From Actinomadura terrae (GTDB taxonomy: Bacteria; Actinomycetota; Actinomycetes; Streptosporangiales; Streptosporangiaceae): a stretch of DNA of 64,000 nucleotides. The position numbers and the translations under genes were made by a program. The notes beneath the pieces are model-generated. The model saw only the letters and a list, made by a program, of their open reading frames with translations, was not told the origin of the DNA and made no database searches. Numbering within the stretch: the stretch's first letter is position 1; each line of letters begins with the position of its first letter. Below are positions 24,580-33,830 of the stretch, in pieces. The stretch lies in the NCBI RefSeq assembly GCF_022751215.1, contig NZ_JAICDG010000005.1, positions 186,001 through 250,000 on the forward strand, written 5' to 3'.

Positions 24580-26388
24580 TCAGGCGACCTGCTCCCAGAG
24601 GGCCGGGACGGCGGCGGGGGTCCAGCCCGGCTGGGCGGTGTGGGGCTGGAGGCAGCGGTACTTCACGCCCTCGAAGGTGACGACGTCACCGGCCTTGTAG
24701 GCGGTGCCGGCGGCCCAGGAGGTGTCGCCCGGGTTGCCGGGGCCGGGGCCGGGGTCGCCGGGGCCGGAGCGCTCACCGACCTTGACGCCGGCCCACGCGT
24801 CGGCGGTCGCCTTGTACTCGGGGCTGTCCGCGCCGTACAGCTTGGAGGCCGCCGCGAGCGTGCCGCGCCGCGCGTCCTTGTAGTCGGTGTTCGCGCGGAA
24901 CTCCTCGGTGAGGGCCTTGTACCAGATGGCCGTGGCCTTCTCGCGGCCGATGCCGGTGACCGGCTTGTTGTCGGCGGTCGGGGAGTTGTAGCTGACGCCG
25001 TTGATGACCTTCGACCCGCTGCCCTCGGAGAGCAGGTAGTAGAAGTGGTTGGCGATGCCGGAGGAGTAGTGGACGTCCACGCCGCCCGCGTTCGGCCCCC
25101 AGTTGTCCAGCGACGAGCCGTCCTTGCTCGGACGGTCCATGTACCGCAGCGGCGCCCCGTTGCCGGAGATGTTGATCTTCTCGCCGATGAGGTAGTCGCC
25201 GACGTCGCTGGAGTTGTTCGCCCAGAACTCGATGGCCGTGGCCATGATGTCGGACGTGGCCTCGTTCAGCCCGCCGGACTCGCCCTCGTAGATGAGGCCC
25301 GCCGTGTTGGCGGTCACGCCGTGGGTCATCTCGTGGCCCGCGACGTCCAGCTCGGTCAGCGGCTTGCTGTTGCCCTGGCCGTCGCCGTAGGTCATGCAGA
25401 AGCAGCTGTCCTCCCAGAAGGCGTTGACGTAACTTCTGCCGTAGTGGACGCGGGAGTACGCGCCGACGCCGTCGCCGCGGATGCCCGCGCGGCCGAAGAC
25501 GGTCTTGTAGAAGTCCCAGGTCTCGCCCGCGCCGTAGGCGGCGTCCACGGCGGCGGTCTGGGCGTTGCTCGGCGTGCCGTCGCCCCACTGGTCGTCGGCG
25601 TCGGTGAACAGCGTGCCCCGGCCGGAGGTGCCGCCGTTCAGGTTGGTCGTGTCGTGGTTGCCGCGACCGGTGTCGCGCAGGGAGTAGCTGCCCCCGGAGC
25701 CGCTCGTGCCGAGCTGCACCGTGCCGGAGTACTGGCTGCGGCCGGTGCCGGTCTGCACGCCCTGCCACTGGACGATCTTCTTGCCGGTGGTGGCGTCGGT
25801 GATGACGTGCAGGCGGTTCGGCGTGCCGTCCTGCTGCGTCCCGCCGGTGACGGTCTCCCAGGCCAGGACGGCCTCGCCGTCGCGTCCCATCCACACGACC
25901 TTGCGCGGCGCGACGCTGCCCTCGGCCTTCGGCGTGGCGGGCCTGGTGGAGGCCAGCGCCGACGGGGCGGTGTTCAGCTTCAGCTGGTGGGTGTCGGCCC
26001 GCGAGACGCGCTCCAGCTTGCCGGACGCGGCGCGGTGCACGATGAGGTCGCCGCCGATGACGGGCAGGCCGTCGTAGGTGCGCGTGTAGTGGGTGTGGGT
26101 GGTGCCGTCCTGGTCCTTGACGACGGTCTTGGTCTGGAGCGCGACCTTGTCGCCCAGGTTCAGCTCGGACGCGGTCGCGCCCTGCTGGGCCTGCGCCTTG
26201 CCGATGAGCGCCTTGTACTCCTGGGGGCTCACCTTGGCGGGCAGCTGGCCGGAGCCGGCGGGGGGCTTGGCGGGGGTGGCGGAGGCGGGTGCCGCCTGCA
26301 TGCCGAGCGCCGCCATGGCGGCGACGGCGACCAGCGCACTGCTCGTGCTGACGCGCCGGCGAGCGCGTCGGGGGTTAATGGATGTCAC
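24580..26388 (-). CDS. Secreted M4 metallopeptidase (thermolysin-like) with chitin-binding domain
   Basis: A 602-residue extracellular neutral protease. GTG 26388 follows AGGAG by 7 bases. The signal peptide ends near APASA (residue about 36). A propeptide with FTP/PepSY-like regions (about 40-200) precedes the peptidase domain. Its zinc motif is GHEMTHG and the third ligand is in GGLNEATSD; a catalytic His lies downstream in the GGVDVHYSSGIANHFYY region. After a PG-rich linker, the last 48 residues form a CBM5/12 carbohydrate-binding module (WAAGTAYKAGDVVTFEGVKY), suggesting attachment to chitin. The frame is open upstream to 26511 but lacks a secretion signal there. Confidence 0.92.
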   Translation of the reverse strand: MTSINPRRARRRVSTSSALVAVAAMAALGMQAAPASATPAKPPAGSGQLPAKVSPQEYKALIGKAQAQQGATASELNLGDKVALQTKTVVKDQDGTTHTHYTRTYDGLPVIGGDLIVHRAASGKLERVSRADTHQLKLNTAPSALASTRPATPKAEGSVAPRKVVWMGRDGEAVLAWETVTGGTQQDGTPNRLHVITDATTGKKIVQWQGVQTGTGRSQYSGTVQLGTSGSGGSYSLRDTGRGNHDTTNLNGGTSGRGTLFTDADDQWGDGTPSNAQTAAVDAAYGAGETWDFYKTVFGRAGIRGDGVGAYSRVHYGRSYVNAFWEDSCFCMTYGDGQGNSKPLTELDVAGHEMTHGVTANTAGLIYEGESGGLNEATSDIMATAIEFWANNSSDVGDYLIGEKINISGNGAPLRYMDRPSKDGSSLDNWGPNAGGVDVHYSSGIANHFYYLLSEGSGSKVINGVSYNSPTADNKPVTGIGREKATAIWYKALTEEFRANTDYKDARRGTLAAASKLYGADSPEYKATADAWAGVKVGERSGPGDPGPGPGNPGDTSWAAGTAYKAGDVVTFEGVKYRCLQPHTAQPGWTPAAVPALWEQVA

Positions 26389-26940
26389 GCGGAACTCCTT
26401 GTCTGACGACCGTCTCCGGGAAGGACGGCCGAGGGGGGAGCGTTCCAGGGCGCTGGTGGGTACCCGGGAACTCCGGAGTCGTAGGGGTGGTTGACGGGGG
26501 AACAATCCCACGCATTTGGGTGCATGTCACCGGAAAGTTGGACGCTGGACGCATCCGTAGGGACATCGGTTCCAGCGCAAGGGAAATCCCTACGCGGGTG
26601 AGGGTCTAACGAGGGGTCCTAACCGATAGGAAGGTTTCCTATCGGATGGAAACGCCCTAGCCGGAAGGGGTACGGGCGGTCGGCGCCGAACCGGGGACAG
26701 TCCCGGCTTCGGACGGCCGCCAAGCAACCCCTCGGCGCCGCCGCGAGCGCACGGGCGGTCACGCGGCGCGCTCGCCAGCGTATCGAGACGATCATCCGAA
26801 TCGGTCGGCGGGGCCGCTCGGCGAGACGTTCACCCGCGCCGCTCCGCGCAGCCGGTTGACGAGACCTGTCGGCGCAACTGGTCGGCGAGGCCGGTTGGCG
26901 AGGGGAAGGGGTGGTCCGGCGTGGGGGCGGGAGGGGTGGG
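26389..26940. other. Intergenic region with two dyads
   Basis: Lies between the protease start and the LuxR gene stop. It contains a perfect palindrome at 26623-26645 and a second pair of inverted 8-mers, CGTAGGGA (26556-26563) and TCCCTACG (26587-26594). No coding region is evident. Confidence 0.5.
26623..26645. promoter_or_regulatory. Perfect operator-like palindrome upstream of the M4 protease
   Basis: Arms CCGATAGGAA and TTCCTATCGG (10 bases each) flank GGT. No T run follows, it is far less G+C-rich than terminators here, and it lies about 235 bases before the protease start, so an operator for a dimeric repressor is more likely than a terminator. Confidence 0.5.
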
Positions 26941-29853
26941 TCAGCCGGGGAGGGAGGCGCCGGGGCCGTCCAGGCCGCCGCTCAGGAAGGAGCCCAGCTG
27001 CGCGCGGGAGCGGATGCCGAGCTTGCGGTAGATGCGGGTGAGCGACGCCTCGACGGTCTTCACGCTGAGGAACAGCCGGTTCGCGACCTGCTGGTTGGTG
27101 GCGCCCTGGCCGACCAGCAGCGCGATCCGCTGCTCGCCCTCGGTCAGGGACGCGCGGGCCGTCGCGCCGAGCGGGTCCGCTCCGTCCCGCAGGCCCATGT
27201 CCAGGCGGACGAGCCGGTGCCGCGCCTGCTCGGCCCAGGGGCGCGCGCCGCAGCGCAGGAAGATCTCCAGCGCGTCGGACGCGGCGTGGCGCGCGGGCCC
27301 GGCACGCCGTCTTCGGCGTTCGATGCGGGCCTGTTCGAGCAGGCAGTGCCCGACTTCGAGGGGCTGGCCGAGCCGTTCGAACAGCGCGGCGGCCTTCAGC
27401 AGGTGCGCGACCGCCGCGTCGTGCTCGCCGCGGGCGGCGAGGACGGCGGCCTCGGCGCGGTCGAGCCGCCCGGTGACGCCGATGCCGCGGGCGCGGTCGC
27501 CGACGGCGGCGCGGGTCGCGCTGATGACGCCCTCGGCCAGCTCGACGTCGCCGAGCTGCGCGAGCCCTTGGGCGAGGTCGCCGTGCCAGCGCAGCACCAG
27601 CGGGGACGGGACGCCGCGTCCCTCGCCGAGCGCGTCGATGCGCCACAGCGTGTCGACGCCCGCGCGGATGTCGCCGCCGCGCATCTGGGCGAGGCCGAGC
27701 ACGTGCAGCAGGCGGCTCTGGAAGATGACGTCGTTCTCCTGCTCGGACGCCCGCAGCCCGCGTTCGGCCAGCGCGATCGCGCGGCGGATGCTGCCGCCCG
27801 CGAGTTCGGCGAGCGCCCCGTGGTACCAGGCCGGGCCGGGGCTGAGCGCCGCCTCCTCGGTGATGCGCATGGCGCGGTCGGCGAAGTCGAGGGCCTCGCG
27901 GCAGCGTCCCGTCCGGACGGCGACCTCGGACAGGTTGCGCAGTACGTGCACGACCTCCTCGCCCGATCCGCGCTCGACCAGGGCCAGCATTCGCAGGAGT
28001 TCGTCGCGGGCCTCTGACAGGCGGTCCTCGACGACGGCGCAGTACGCCGCGATGTAGCGGGGCGTGGTGTGCATCTGGCCGTCGAGGGGAAGTTCCGGAA
28101 GCCGCCGGGCGCGCCTGAGGTCGCTGGCGTAGTCGCCGCGTCCCTCGATCAGGGAGATGTTCGCCCGGACGGCCAGCACCTTCGCTTCCAACGCGGTGTC
28201 GCCGGTCTCCCGCGCGTGCGCGAGCGCGCCGTTCGCCTCGTGTTCGGCGCGTTCGGACGCGCCGTTCAGCAGGGCGCCGAGCGCCATCCGCAGCCGCAGC
28301 GGGCCGAGCAGGGAGGGGTCGCCCTCCGCGTCCACGAGGGCGGCGGCGAACACCTCGCCCATCTCGGCGAGCCCCTGCCCGGACAGGTCCAGGATCGCGA
28401 GCCTGACCCGCACCCGCTGCGCGCGGGTCGCGTCGGCGGCGAGGACGGCCTCGGCCGAGCGGTGCACGAGGTCGGGCAACCCGCCGTTCGCGCCCGTCTC
28501 GGCCGCCGCGACCAGCCATTCCAGCCGCTCGGCGGCGGGCTCGGCGGGCGAGCGGTCGGCGGCGAGCCGGTACAGCTCGGCGGCCATCCGGTGCGAGCCC
28601 TGCCGGACGGCCTGCTCGGCGGCCGTGACCAGCGAGTGCGCCAGCTCGGCGTTCGGGCCCGGGTCGGCGAGGGCGCGGTGCCGGGCGCGGCCCGCCGCGT
28701 CCGGCACGACGGCAGCGAGCGCGCGGTGCACCCGCGCGAGGTGCGCGGCCTCGGCGGACTCGGCGAGGACGGTGCCGACGGCGGGCGGCGTGAACCGGAT
28801 CCCGCCGCCCTCGGTGATCAGCAGCCCGAGCACCGCCGCCTGCCGGATCTCGCGCGCGGCGTCGGCGCGTCCGGCGCGGCGCAGCAGGTCGGTGGTCGGA
28901 CGGATCGCCAGCGCCGCCATCAGCAGCGTCTCGCGCGCCGCCGCCGACAGCCGCGCCAGCCGTTCGACGATCACGGCCTGGACGCGCTGCGGCAGCGGCG
29001 CGGGGCGCCAGTGCCGGGGAATCCGGTCGGTGAACGCGCCGCCGAGCGCGAGCGCGAGGAACGGGTTGCCGCCGGAGTCGGAGTGCAGCGTGTTCACCAC
29101 GCGGACGGGCAGCCCGTAGCTGTCGAACAGCTCGGCCAGCTCGTCGGGCTCCAGCGGTGGGACGGGCAGGTGGAGCGCGTCGGGCGCGGGGCTCCAGGTG
29201 GCCCCGGCGGCCTCACCGGCGGCGAAGCCGTCCGGCCAGCGTCCCGCGACGACGGCGCGCACGCCCCGGGCGCCGAGCCGCCGCACCGTGTAGCGGATCG
29301 CGTTGACGGACTCGGTGTCGAGCCACTGCGCGTCGTCGACGAGCAGCAGCACCGGACGTTCCTCGACGCACCGCGCGAGCAGCCCGCGGAACGTCAGCCT
29401 GCACGCGAGGTGGTCCATGGGAGAACGGTCGGTGGAGGAGCGTCCGACCGGGCCGGTCTCCTCGGGCTCGTCACCGGCGGCCTCCTCGTCGCCTTCGACG
29501 GCGGCCTCGCCGGACGCGGCGGAGTGCGGCTCGGGCAGCCCGGTCAGCCGCTCGCGTGGAAGCTGCGCGGTGAGCGTGCCGGGAAGCTGGTCGAGCAGTT
29601 CGGCGAGGCCCGAACAGGGCACCCAGCGTTCGGTCTCGGTCCCCGCGACGCGCAGGACGAGTTCGCCCCGGGCGGCGGCCGCCGCTCCGACGGCTTCGAG
29701 CAGCGCGGTCTTCCCGATGCCGCTCGGCCCCGTCAGCACGGCGCTGCCGTTCGCGGCGAGGCGCGCCTCCACGGACGTCAGCAGTGCGGATCGACCCACC
29801 AGGGACGGTGGTGTTCCCTTCCGGACAGCCGACTGCACGGCCCGAACGTCCAT
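26941..29853 (-). CDS. LuxR-family regulator with N-terminal ATPase (LAL type), 970 residues
   Basis: Large ATP-binding regulator of the LuxR family. The P-loop is TGPSGIGKT near residue 42 and the Walker B-like LLLVDDAQWLD lies near 170. A long helical TPR-like middle region follows. The C-terminal LuxR helix-turn-helix (about 905-962) reads LTEGEQRIALLVGQGATNQQ then FLSVKTVEASLTRIYRKLGI. LAL regulators often activate secondary metabolism or catabolic genes in response to nucleotides or sugars. It faces away from the ECF sigma gene, and its own targets are not clear. ATG 29853 has an AAGGG site upstream. Confidence 0.9.
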   Translation of the reverse strand: MDVRAVQSAVRKGTPPSLVGRSALLTSVEARLAANGSAVLTGPSGIGKTALLEAVGAAAAARGELVLRVAGTETERWVPCSGLAELLDQLPGTLTAQLPRERLTGLPEPHSAASGEAAVEGDEEAAGDEPEETGPVGRSSTDRSPMDHLACRLTFRGLLARCVEERPVLLLVDDAQWLDTESVNAIRYTVRRLGARGVRAVVAGRWPDGFAAGEAAGATWSPAPDALHLPVPPLEPDELAELFDSYGLPVRVVNTLHSDSGGNPFLALALGGAFTDRIPRHWRPAPLPQRVQAVIVERLARLSAAARETLLMAALAIRPTTDLLRRAGRADAAREIRQAAVLGLLITEGGGIRFTPPAVGTVLAESAEAAHLARVHRALAAVVPDAAGRARHRALADPGPNAELAHSLVTAAEQAVRQGSHRMAAELYRLAADRSPAEPAAERLEWLVAAAETGANGGLPDLVHRSAEAVLAADATRAQRVRVRLAILDLSGQGLAEMGEVFAAALVDAEGDPSLLGPLRLRMALGALLNGASERAEHEANGALAHARETGDTALEAKVLAVRANISLIEGRGDYASDLRRARRLPELPLDGQMHTTPRYIAAYCAVVEDRLSEARDELLRMLALVERGSGEEVVHVLRNLSEVAVRTGRCREALDFADRAMRITEEAALSPGPAWYHGALAELAGGSIRRAIALAERGLRASEQENDVIFQSRLLHVLGLAQMRGGDIRAGVDTLWRIDALGEGRGVPSPLVLRWHGDLAQGLAQLGDVELAEGVISATRAAVGDRARGIGVTGRLDRAEAAVLAARGEHDAAVAHLLKAAALFERLGQPLEVGHCLLEQARIERRRRRAGPARHAASDALEIFLRCGARPWAEQARHRLVRLDMGLRDGADPLGATARASLTEGEQRIALLVGQGATNQQVANRLFLSVKTVEASLTRIYRKLGIRSRAQLGSFLSGGLDGPGASLPG

Positions 29854-30211
29854 GGCTCGTTCCCTTCAGGAGGAATCCGGCGCCGCGCCGACAATAACCA
29901 CGAGCCGGGACACTCACAACGCCCCTGACCGGCCCGAGGACCGCCGGTTCGGACGGCGCCGCCCGTCGCCGCAGGTCACCGCGCCGGAGCCGACCGTATA
30001 CGACCTTGATTCCGTCCCATGACAGTTCGCGCGGGGCACCGCGGGCGCCGCCGAGTCAGGGCCTTTGGGACATCCCTCCACCCGCCCTGGTGCCTTTCCC
30101 GGGGCGATCCTGGAAGCAGCAAATCCCGGTGCCGTGCGTGTAAGAGGCGTGAGAACCGTAGCGGCAAAAGCGACGCGCCCTCCCAGCGCGGACGATCCCG
30201 GCAAGGACGCC
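29854..30211. other. Divergent promoter region between LuxR and ECF sigma genes
   Basis: 358 bases with no convincing gene. Both flanking genes point outward, so both promoters must lie here. I cannot assign -35/-10 boxes reliably. Confidence 0.45.
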
Positions 30212-30832
30212 ATGAGGGAAAGAACGACGCACACCACGGAGGACGCCGTCGAGGACACCGCCGGCACCTGGCAGCGCGAGAAGGCGCCCGACGCGGCGCG
30301 AGCGGCGGCGGAGGAGACGGCACGGGCCGAGACCCGTCTCGCGGAGGCCAAGCTGGCGCTGGTGACGCTGTTCCGCGAGCACCAGCTCAGCCTCACCCGG
30401 ACCGCCCTGATGATCGTCGGTGACCGGCCCACGGCCGAGGACGTCGTGCAGGACGCCTTCGTCGAGATGCACCGCCGGATCGACCGGATCACCGACCACG
30501 ACCGGATGCTGCCCTACGTCCGCGCCGCCGTGGTGAACCGGTGCCGGTCGGTGCTGCGCCGCCGCCGGCTCGCGCCGCGGCTGTGGCGGACCTACGAGCC
30601 GCCGGTCTGGTCGGCGGAGTCGGCGGCGCTGATCGGCGAGGACCGGGCGGCCGTCTTCCACGCCCTGCGCCGGCTGCCCGAGCGCCAGCGGGAGGCGCTG
30701 GTGCTGCGCTACTACCTGGACCTGGACGAGCCCGAGATCGCCGAGGTGATGGGGATCAGCCGGAGCACGGTCCGGTCCGCGACCTCGCGGGCGCTCGCCG
30801 CGCTCGCGCGTGACCTGGGGGAGGAATCATGA
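30212..30832 (+). CDS. ECF RNA polymerase sigma factor, SigE-family
   Basis: 206 residues. An unusual charged N-terminal extension (1-45) precedes region 2 (LFREHQLSLTRTALMIVGDR, AEDVVQDAFVEMHRRID) and region 4 (LPERQREALVLRYYLDLDEP, MGISRSTVRSATSRALAAL). ATG 30212 has AAGGA 5 bases upstream; the frame is open further but without support. Its stop overlaps the next gene by 4 bases, the usual layout for an ECF sigma factor and its regulator. Confidence 0.9.
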   Translation: MRERTTHTTEDAVEDTAGTWQREKAPDAARAAAEETARAETRLAEAKLALVTLFREHQLSLTRTALMIVGDRPTAEDVVQDAFVEMHRRIDRITDHDRMLPYVRAAVVNRCRSVLRRRRLAPRLWRTYEPPVWSAESAALIGEDRAAVFHALRRLPERQREALVLRYYLDLDEPEIAEVMGISRSTVRSATSRALAALARDLGEES

Positions 30833-32043
30833 CCGGGACCGAACGGCGCCTGCGGGAGGCCTTCGACTCCGCCGCCGACACCATCGACCCCGACTCGCTG
30901 AAGCCGCTGGTCCTGCCCACGCGCGGCCGCGGCTGGCTGGTCCCGTCACTGGTGGCGGGGGCGCTGGCGGTGACGCTGGTCGGCGGCGCCGTCGCCGGCG
31001 GGCAGATCTTCCACACCTCCTCGCCGTCGTCCCCGGCGCTCGCGGGCGGGCAGGAACGCCTCATCGCGATCCACAACGGGAGGGCCGTGGTCGAGGACGG
31101 CGCCGGACGCGTCATCGCGCGCATCCCCGGCCGCTACGCCGCCGTGGCCGCCGCCGTGCCCGCGTCGCCCGCCCCCTCCCCTTCCGCCTACGTGACGGAC
31201 GAGGCGTTGAGCAGCATTCCCGCCGCGTCCTCGGCCCCCTCCGCCGGCGCGTACCCTCCGTCCAGCACCATGACCTTCTCGGCCACCCCGGGCCCGGCCG
31301 GGAAGCCGGACCCCGTGTCGAGCGACGGGCGCGTGTTCTTCCTGGCCGCGGAGACGAGCACCGACACCTACGCCTTCTTCCGGGTCACGCTGGACGATCC
31401 GTCCGTCCCGAAGCCGGTGCCCGGCGGGACGGTGCGGAGCTCCACGATGGCCGGCGGGCCCAACCAGTTCACGGTGAGCGGCGACGGCTCGAAGCTCGCC
31501 GTCGTCGGCAACCCCGGCGACCGCGCCGAGGCCGTCGTCGTCGACGTCCGGACCGGTGCCCACCGGACGTGGACCGCCCCCGGCGAGCGCCCCATCACGA
31601 GCGCGACCTGGTCCCCGGACAACCGCACGCTCGGGTTCATCTGGCCGGAGAAGGACGGCGAGCCCGGCCTGCGCGCGCTCGACACCGGCGGCGCCTCGTC
31701 CGACCTGGCGTCCGCGCGGCTGATCGGCAAGGCCACGCTCCCTTCGAACGCGCTGGTGAACGCCTTCACCTACGACCCGGACGGGCGGACGGTCACGGCG
31801 GCGGTCCAGGGTGAGAAGCGGGGCGGCGACGACGCCACCGAGTACACGATGACCCGCCTGGACGCGCGGACGGGCAAGCCGACGGGCTGGAAGGTCGTCC
31901 TGCCCACCGACTCCTTCTCGTTCAGGCCCGACACGTCCGGAGGCCACTTCCTCCATGTCATCGACGGCCGGCTCGGCCGCGTGGACGGCGGTGTCTTCTC
32001 CTGGGTGACGCGGTACTCCAACTACGAGGACGCCGCCTGGTAG
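30829..32043 (+). CDS. Membrane-anchored beta-propeller protein, likely sigma-factor partner
   Basis: 404 residues. A short cytoplasmic N-terminus (1-43, RRLREAFDSAADTI...) is followed by one membrane helix (about 44-65). A large extracytoplasmic domain with WD40/TolB-like blades follows, seen in repeats such as GSKLAVVGNPGD, SATWSPDNRTLGFIW and FTYDPDGRTVTAAV. The ATG overlaps the sigma gene stop (ATGA). By position and topology it is probably an anti-sigma factor or signal sensor. No zinc-binding anti-sigma motif (HxxxCxxC) is present. Confidence 0.78.
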   Translation: MTGTERRLREAFDSAADTIDPDSLKPLVLPTRGRGWLVPSLVAGALAVTLVGGAVAGGQIFHTSSPSSPALAGGQERLIAIHNGRAVVEDGAGRVIARIPGRYAAVAAAVPASPAPSPSAYVTDEALSSIPAASSAPSAGAYPPSSTMTFSATPGPAGKPDPVSSDGRVFFLAAETSTDTYAFFRVTLDDPSVPKPVPGGTVRSSTMAGGPNQFTVSGDGSKLAVVGNPGDRAEAVVVDVRTGAHRTWTAPGERPITSATWSPDNRTLGFIWPEKDGEPGLRALDTGGASSDLASARLIGKATLPSNALVNAFTYDPDGRTVTAAVQGEKRGGDDATEYTMTRLDARTGKPTGWKVVLPTDSFSFRPDTSGGHFLHVIDGRLGRVDGGVFSWVTRYSNYEDAAW

Positions 32044-32110
32044 GCGCGGCGGCGGCACATGGACGCCCAGGGCTGGTCGGCCCCGGGCGTCCAGCGCGTG
32101 TCGCGGAGGG

Positions 32111-32872
32111 TTATTCGCCCTTCCAGACCGGCTTGCGCTTCTCGGCGAACGCGGCCGGCCCCTCCTGGGCGTCCTTGGACGCGTAGACGGGCAGCACGAC
32201 CTCGCCCTGCTTCGCCCACGCCTCCTCCGCCGTCCAGTCGGCGGACTCGACGATGACCCGCTTGGTGGCGGCGAGCGCGAGCGGGGCGTTCTCGGCGACC
32301 CGGAGCGCCAGCTCCTTGGCGGTGTCGAGGGCGCCGCCCGGCTCGGCGAGCCGGTTCACAAAGCCCAGCTCGGCCATCCGCTCCGCCGGGTACTTGTCGC
32401 CGGTCAGCGCGATCTCCATGGCGATGTGGAACGGGATGCGGCGCGGCAGCCGCAGCAGCGCGCCGCCCGCCGCGACCAGGCCGCGCGTCGGCTCGGGCAG
32501 CCCGAACAGCGCGTCCCGCGAGGCGACGACCATGTCGCAGGACAGCGCGACCTCGCAGCCCCCGGCGAGCGCGTAGCCCTCGACGGCGGCGATCAGCGGC
32601 TTGGCGGGCGGGCGCTCCACGATGCCGGCGAACCCGCGCCCGTCCACGACGGGGTTGTCGCCGGTCAGGAAGCCCTTGAGGTCCATGCCCGCGCAGAAGG
32701 TGCCGCCCGCGCCGGTGATGACGCCGACCGACAGGTCCTTGCGGGAGTCCAGCTCGTCCAGCGCGGCCGCGATGCCCTGCGCCACCGCGCCGTTGACGGC
32801 GTTGCGCGCGGCGGGACGGTTGATCGTGATCGTGAGGACGGCGCCGTCCTCCTCGGTGAGAACTTCGGTCAT
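32111..32872 (-). CDS. Crotonase-fold enoyl-CoA hydratase/isomerase family protein
   Basis: 253 residues of the crotonase family, acting on acyl-CoA substrates. Visible oxyanion-hole motifs are GAGGTFCAGMDL and ALAGGCEVALSCDMVVAS. The catalytic-region Glu is in FGLPEPTRGLV. The substrate is unknown; fatty acid or branched amino acid breakdown is plausible. It follows the SDR gene by 10 bases on the same strand, giving a two-gene unit that could perform hydration and dehydrogenation steps. ATG 32872 has GAGG 7 bases upstream. Confidence 0.88.
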   Translation of the reverse strand: MTEVLTEEDGAVLTITINRPAARNAVNGAVAQGIAAALDELDSRKDLSVGVITGAGGTFCAGMDLKGFLTGDNPVVDGRGFAGIVERPPAKPLIAAVEGYALAGGCEVALSCDMVVASRDALFGLPEPTRGLVAAGGALLRLPRRIPFHIAMEIALTGDKYPAERMAELGFVNRLAEPGGALDTAKELALRVAENAPLALAATKRVIVESADWTAEEAWAKQGEVVLPVYASKDAQEGPAAFAEKRKPVWKGE

Positions 32873-32882
32873 CGCGGGTGCC

Positions 32883-33656
32883 TCACTTCGGCTGGAAGCG
32901 GATGCCGCCGTCGAAGCGGATCGTCTCGCCGTTCATGTAGTCGTTCTCGATGAGCGCCTTGACCAGGTGCGCGAACTCCGACGCGCGGCCCATCCGCTTC
33001 GGGAACGGGACGGGCGCGTACAGCTTGGCCTTGAACTCCTCGGCGGCCTCGCCCTCGCCGTAGATGGGGGTGTCGATGATCCCCGGGCAGATCGTGTTGA
33101 CCCGGACGCCGATCGCGGCGAGGTCGCGGGCGGCGGGCAGCGTCATGCCGATGATCCCGCCCTTGGACGCGGAGTAGGCGACCTGCCCGACCTGCCCCTC
33201 GATGCCGGCGACGGACGCGGTGTTGACGACCACGCCGCGCTGGCCGTCCGCGTCGACGGGCTCGGTCTTGGCGATCGCGGCCGCGCCGATGCGCATCAGG
33301 TTGAAGGTGCCGATGAGGTTGACCCGGATCACGGTCTCGTAGGCGCCGAGGTCGTGCGGGCTGCCGTCGCGGTTGACGGTGCGGGACGCCCAGGCGACGC
33401 CCGCGCTGTTGACGATGACGCGCAGCGGCGCGCCGGTGTCGACGGCGGCCTGGACGGCGGCGGCCACCTGCGCCTCGTCCGACACGTCGGTCTTGACGAA
33501 GGCGCCGCCGACCTCGTCCGCGACGGCCTTGCCCTTGTCCTCGTTCAGGTCGGCGACGACCACCGTGGCGCCCTCGGCGGCCAGCGCGCGGACGGCGGCC
33601 TCGCCGAGGCCGCTCGCGCCACCGGATACGACGGCGGAAACTCCGTTCAGGTCCAT
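32883..33656 (-). CDS. SDR-family 3-hydroxyacyl-CoA dehydrogenase-like oxidoreductase
   Basis: 257 residues with the classical short-chain dehydrogenase fold. The NAD-binding motif SGGASGLGEA (about 11-20) is preceded by VSAVV and followed by VVVADLNEDKG, whose acidic residue suggests NAD+. The catalytic Tyr-Lys is in AYSASKGGIIG. It resembles type II 3-hydroxyacyl-CoA or 2-methyl-3-hydroxybutyryl-CoA dehydrogenases, consistent with the crotonase beside it. ATG 33656 is chosen; the longer frame to 33791 lacks similarity. Confidence 0.88.
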   Translation of the reverse strand: MDLNGVSAVVSGGASGLGEAAVRALAAEGATVVVADLNEDKGKAVADEVGGAFVKTDVSDEAQVAAAVQAAVDTGAPLRVIVNSAGVAWASRTVNRDGSPHDLGAYETVIRVNLIGTFNLMRIGAAAIAKTEPVDADGQRGVVVNTASVAGIEGQVGQVAYSASKGGIIGMTLPAARDLAAIGVRVNTICPGIIDTPIYGEGEAAEEFKAKLYAPVPFPKRMGRASEFAHLVKALIENDYMNGETIRFDGGIRFQPK

Positions 33657-33757
33657 GGACAGCACCTTACGTGAGGGACCGAATGTGGTTCGGGGTGATG
33701 GTACCGAGACGCGTGCGCCTCGCCCCGCACCTACCCACCGGTGCCACGCGGTCCCCG

Positions 33758-33811
33758 GCCTGTGACGGGTCGCAGTCGTGGGACGCCGCACGACGACGAC
33801 CCGCCACAGGC
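33758..33811. terminator. Hairpin after the SCO5389-family gene
   Basis: Nearly perfect 15-base arms (33758-33772 with 33797-33811, one mismatch) lie 20 bases beyond the SCO5389-family gene's stop. There is no T run. Confidence 0.5.
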
Positions 33812-33830
33812 GTCTCTCACCTCGCGGAGG

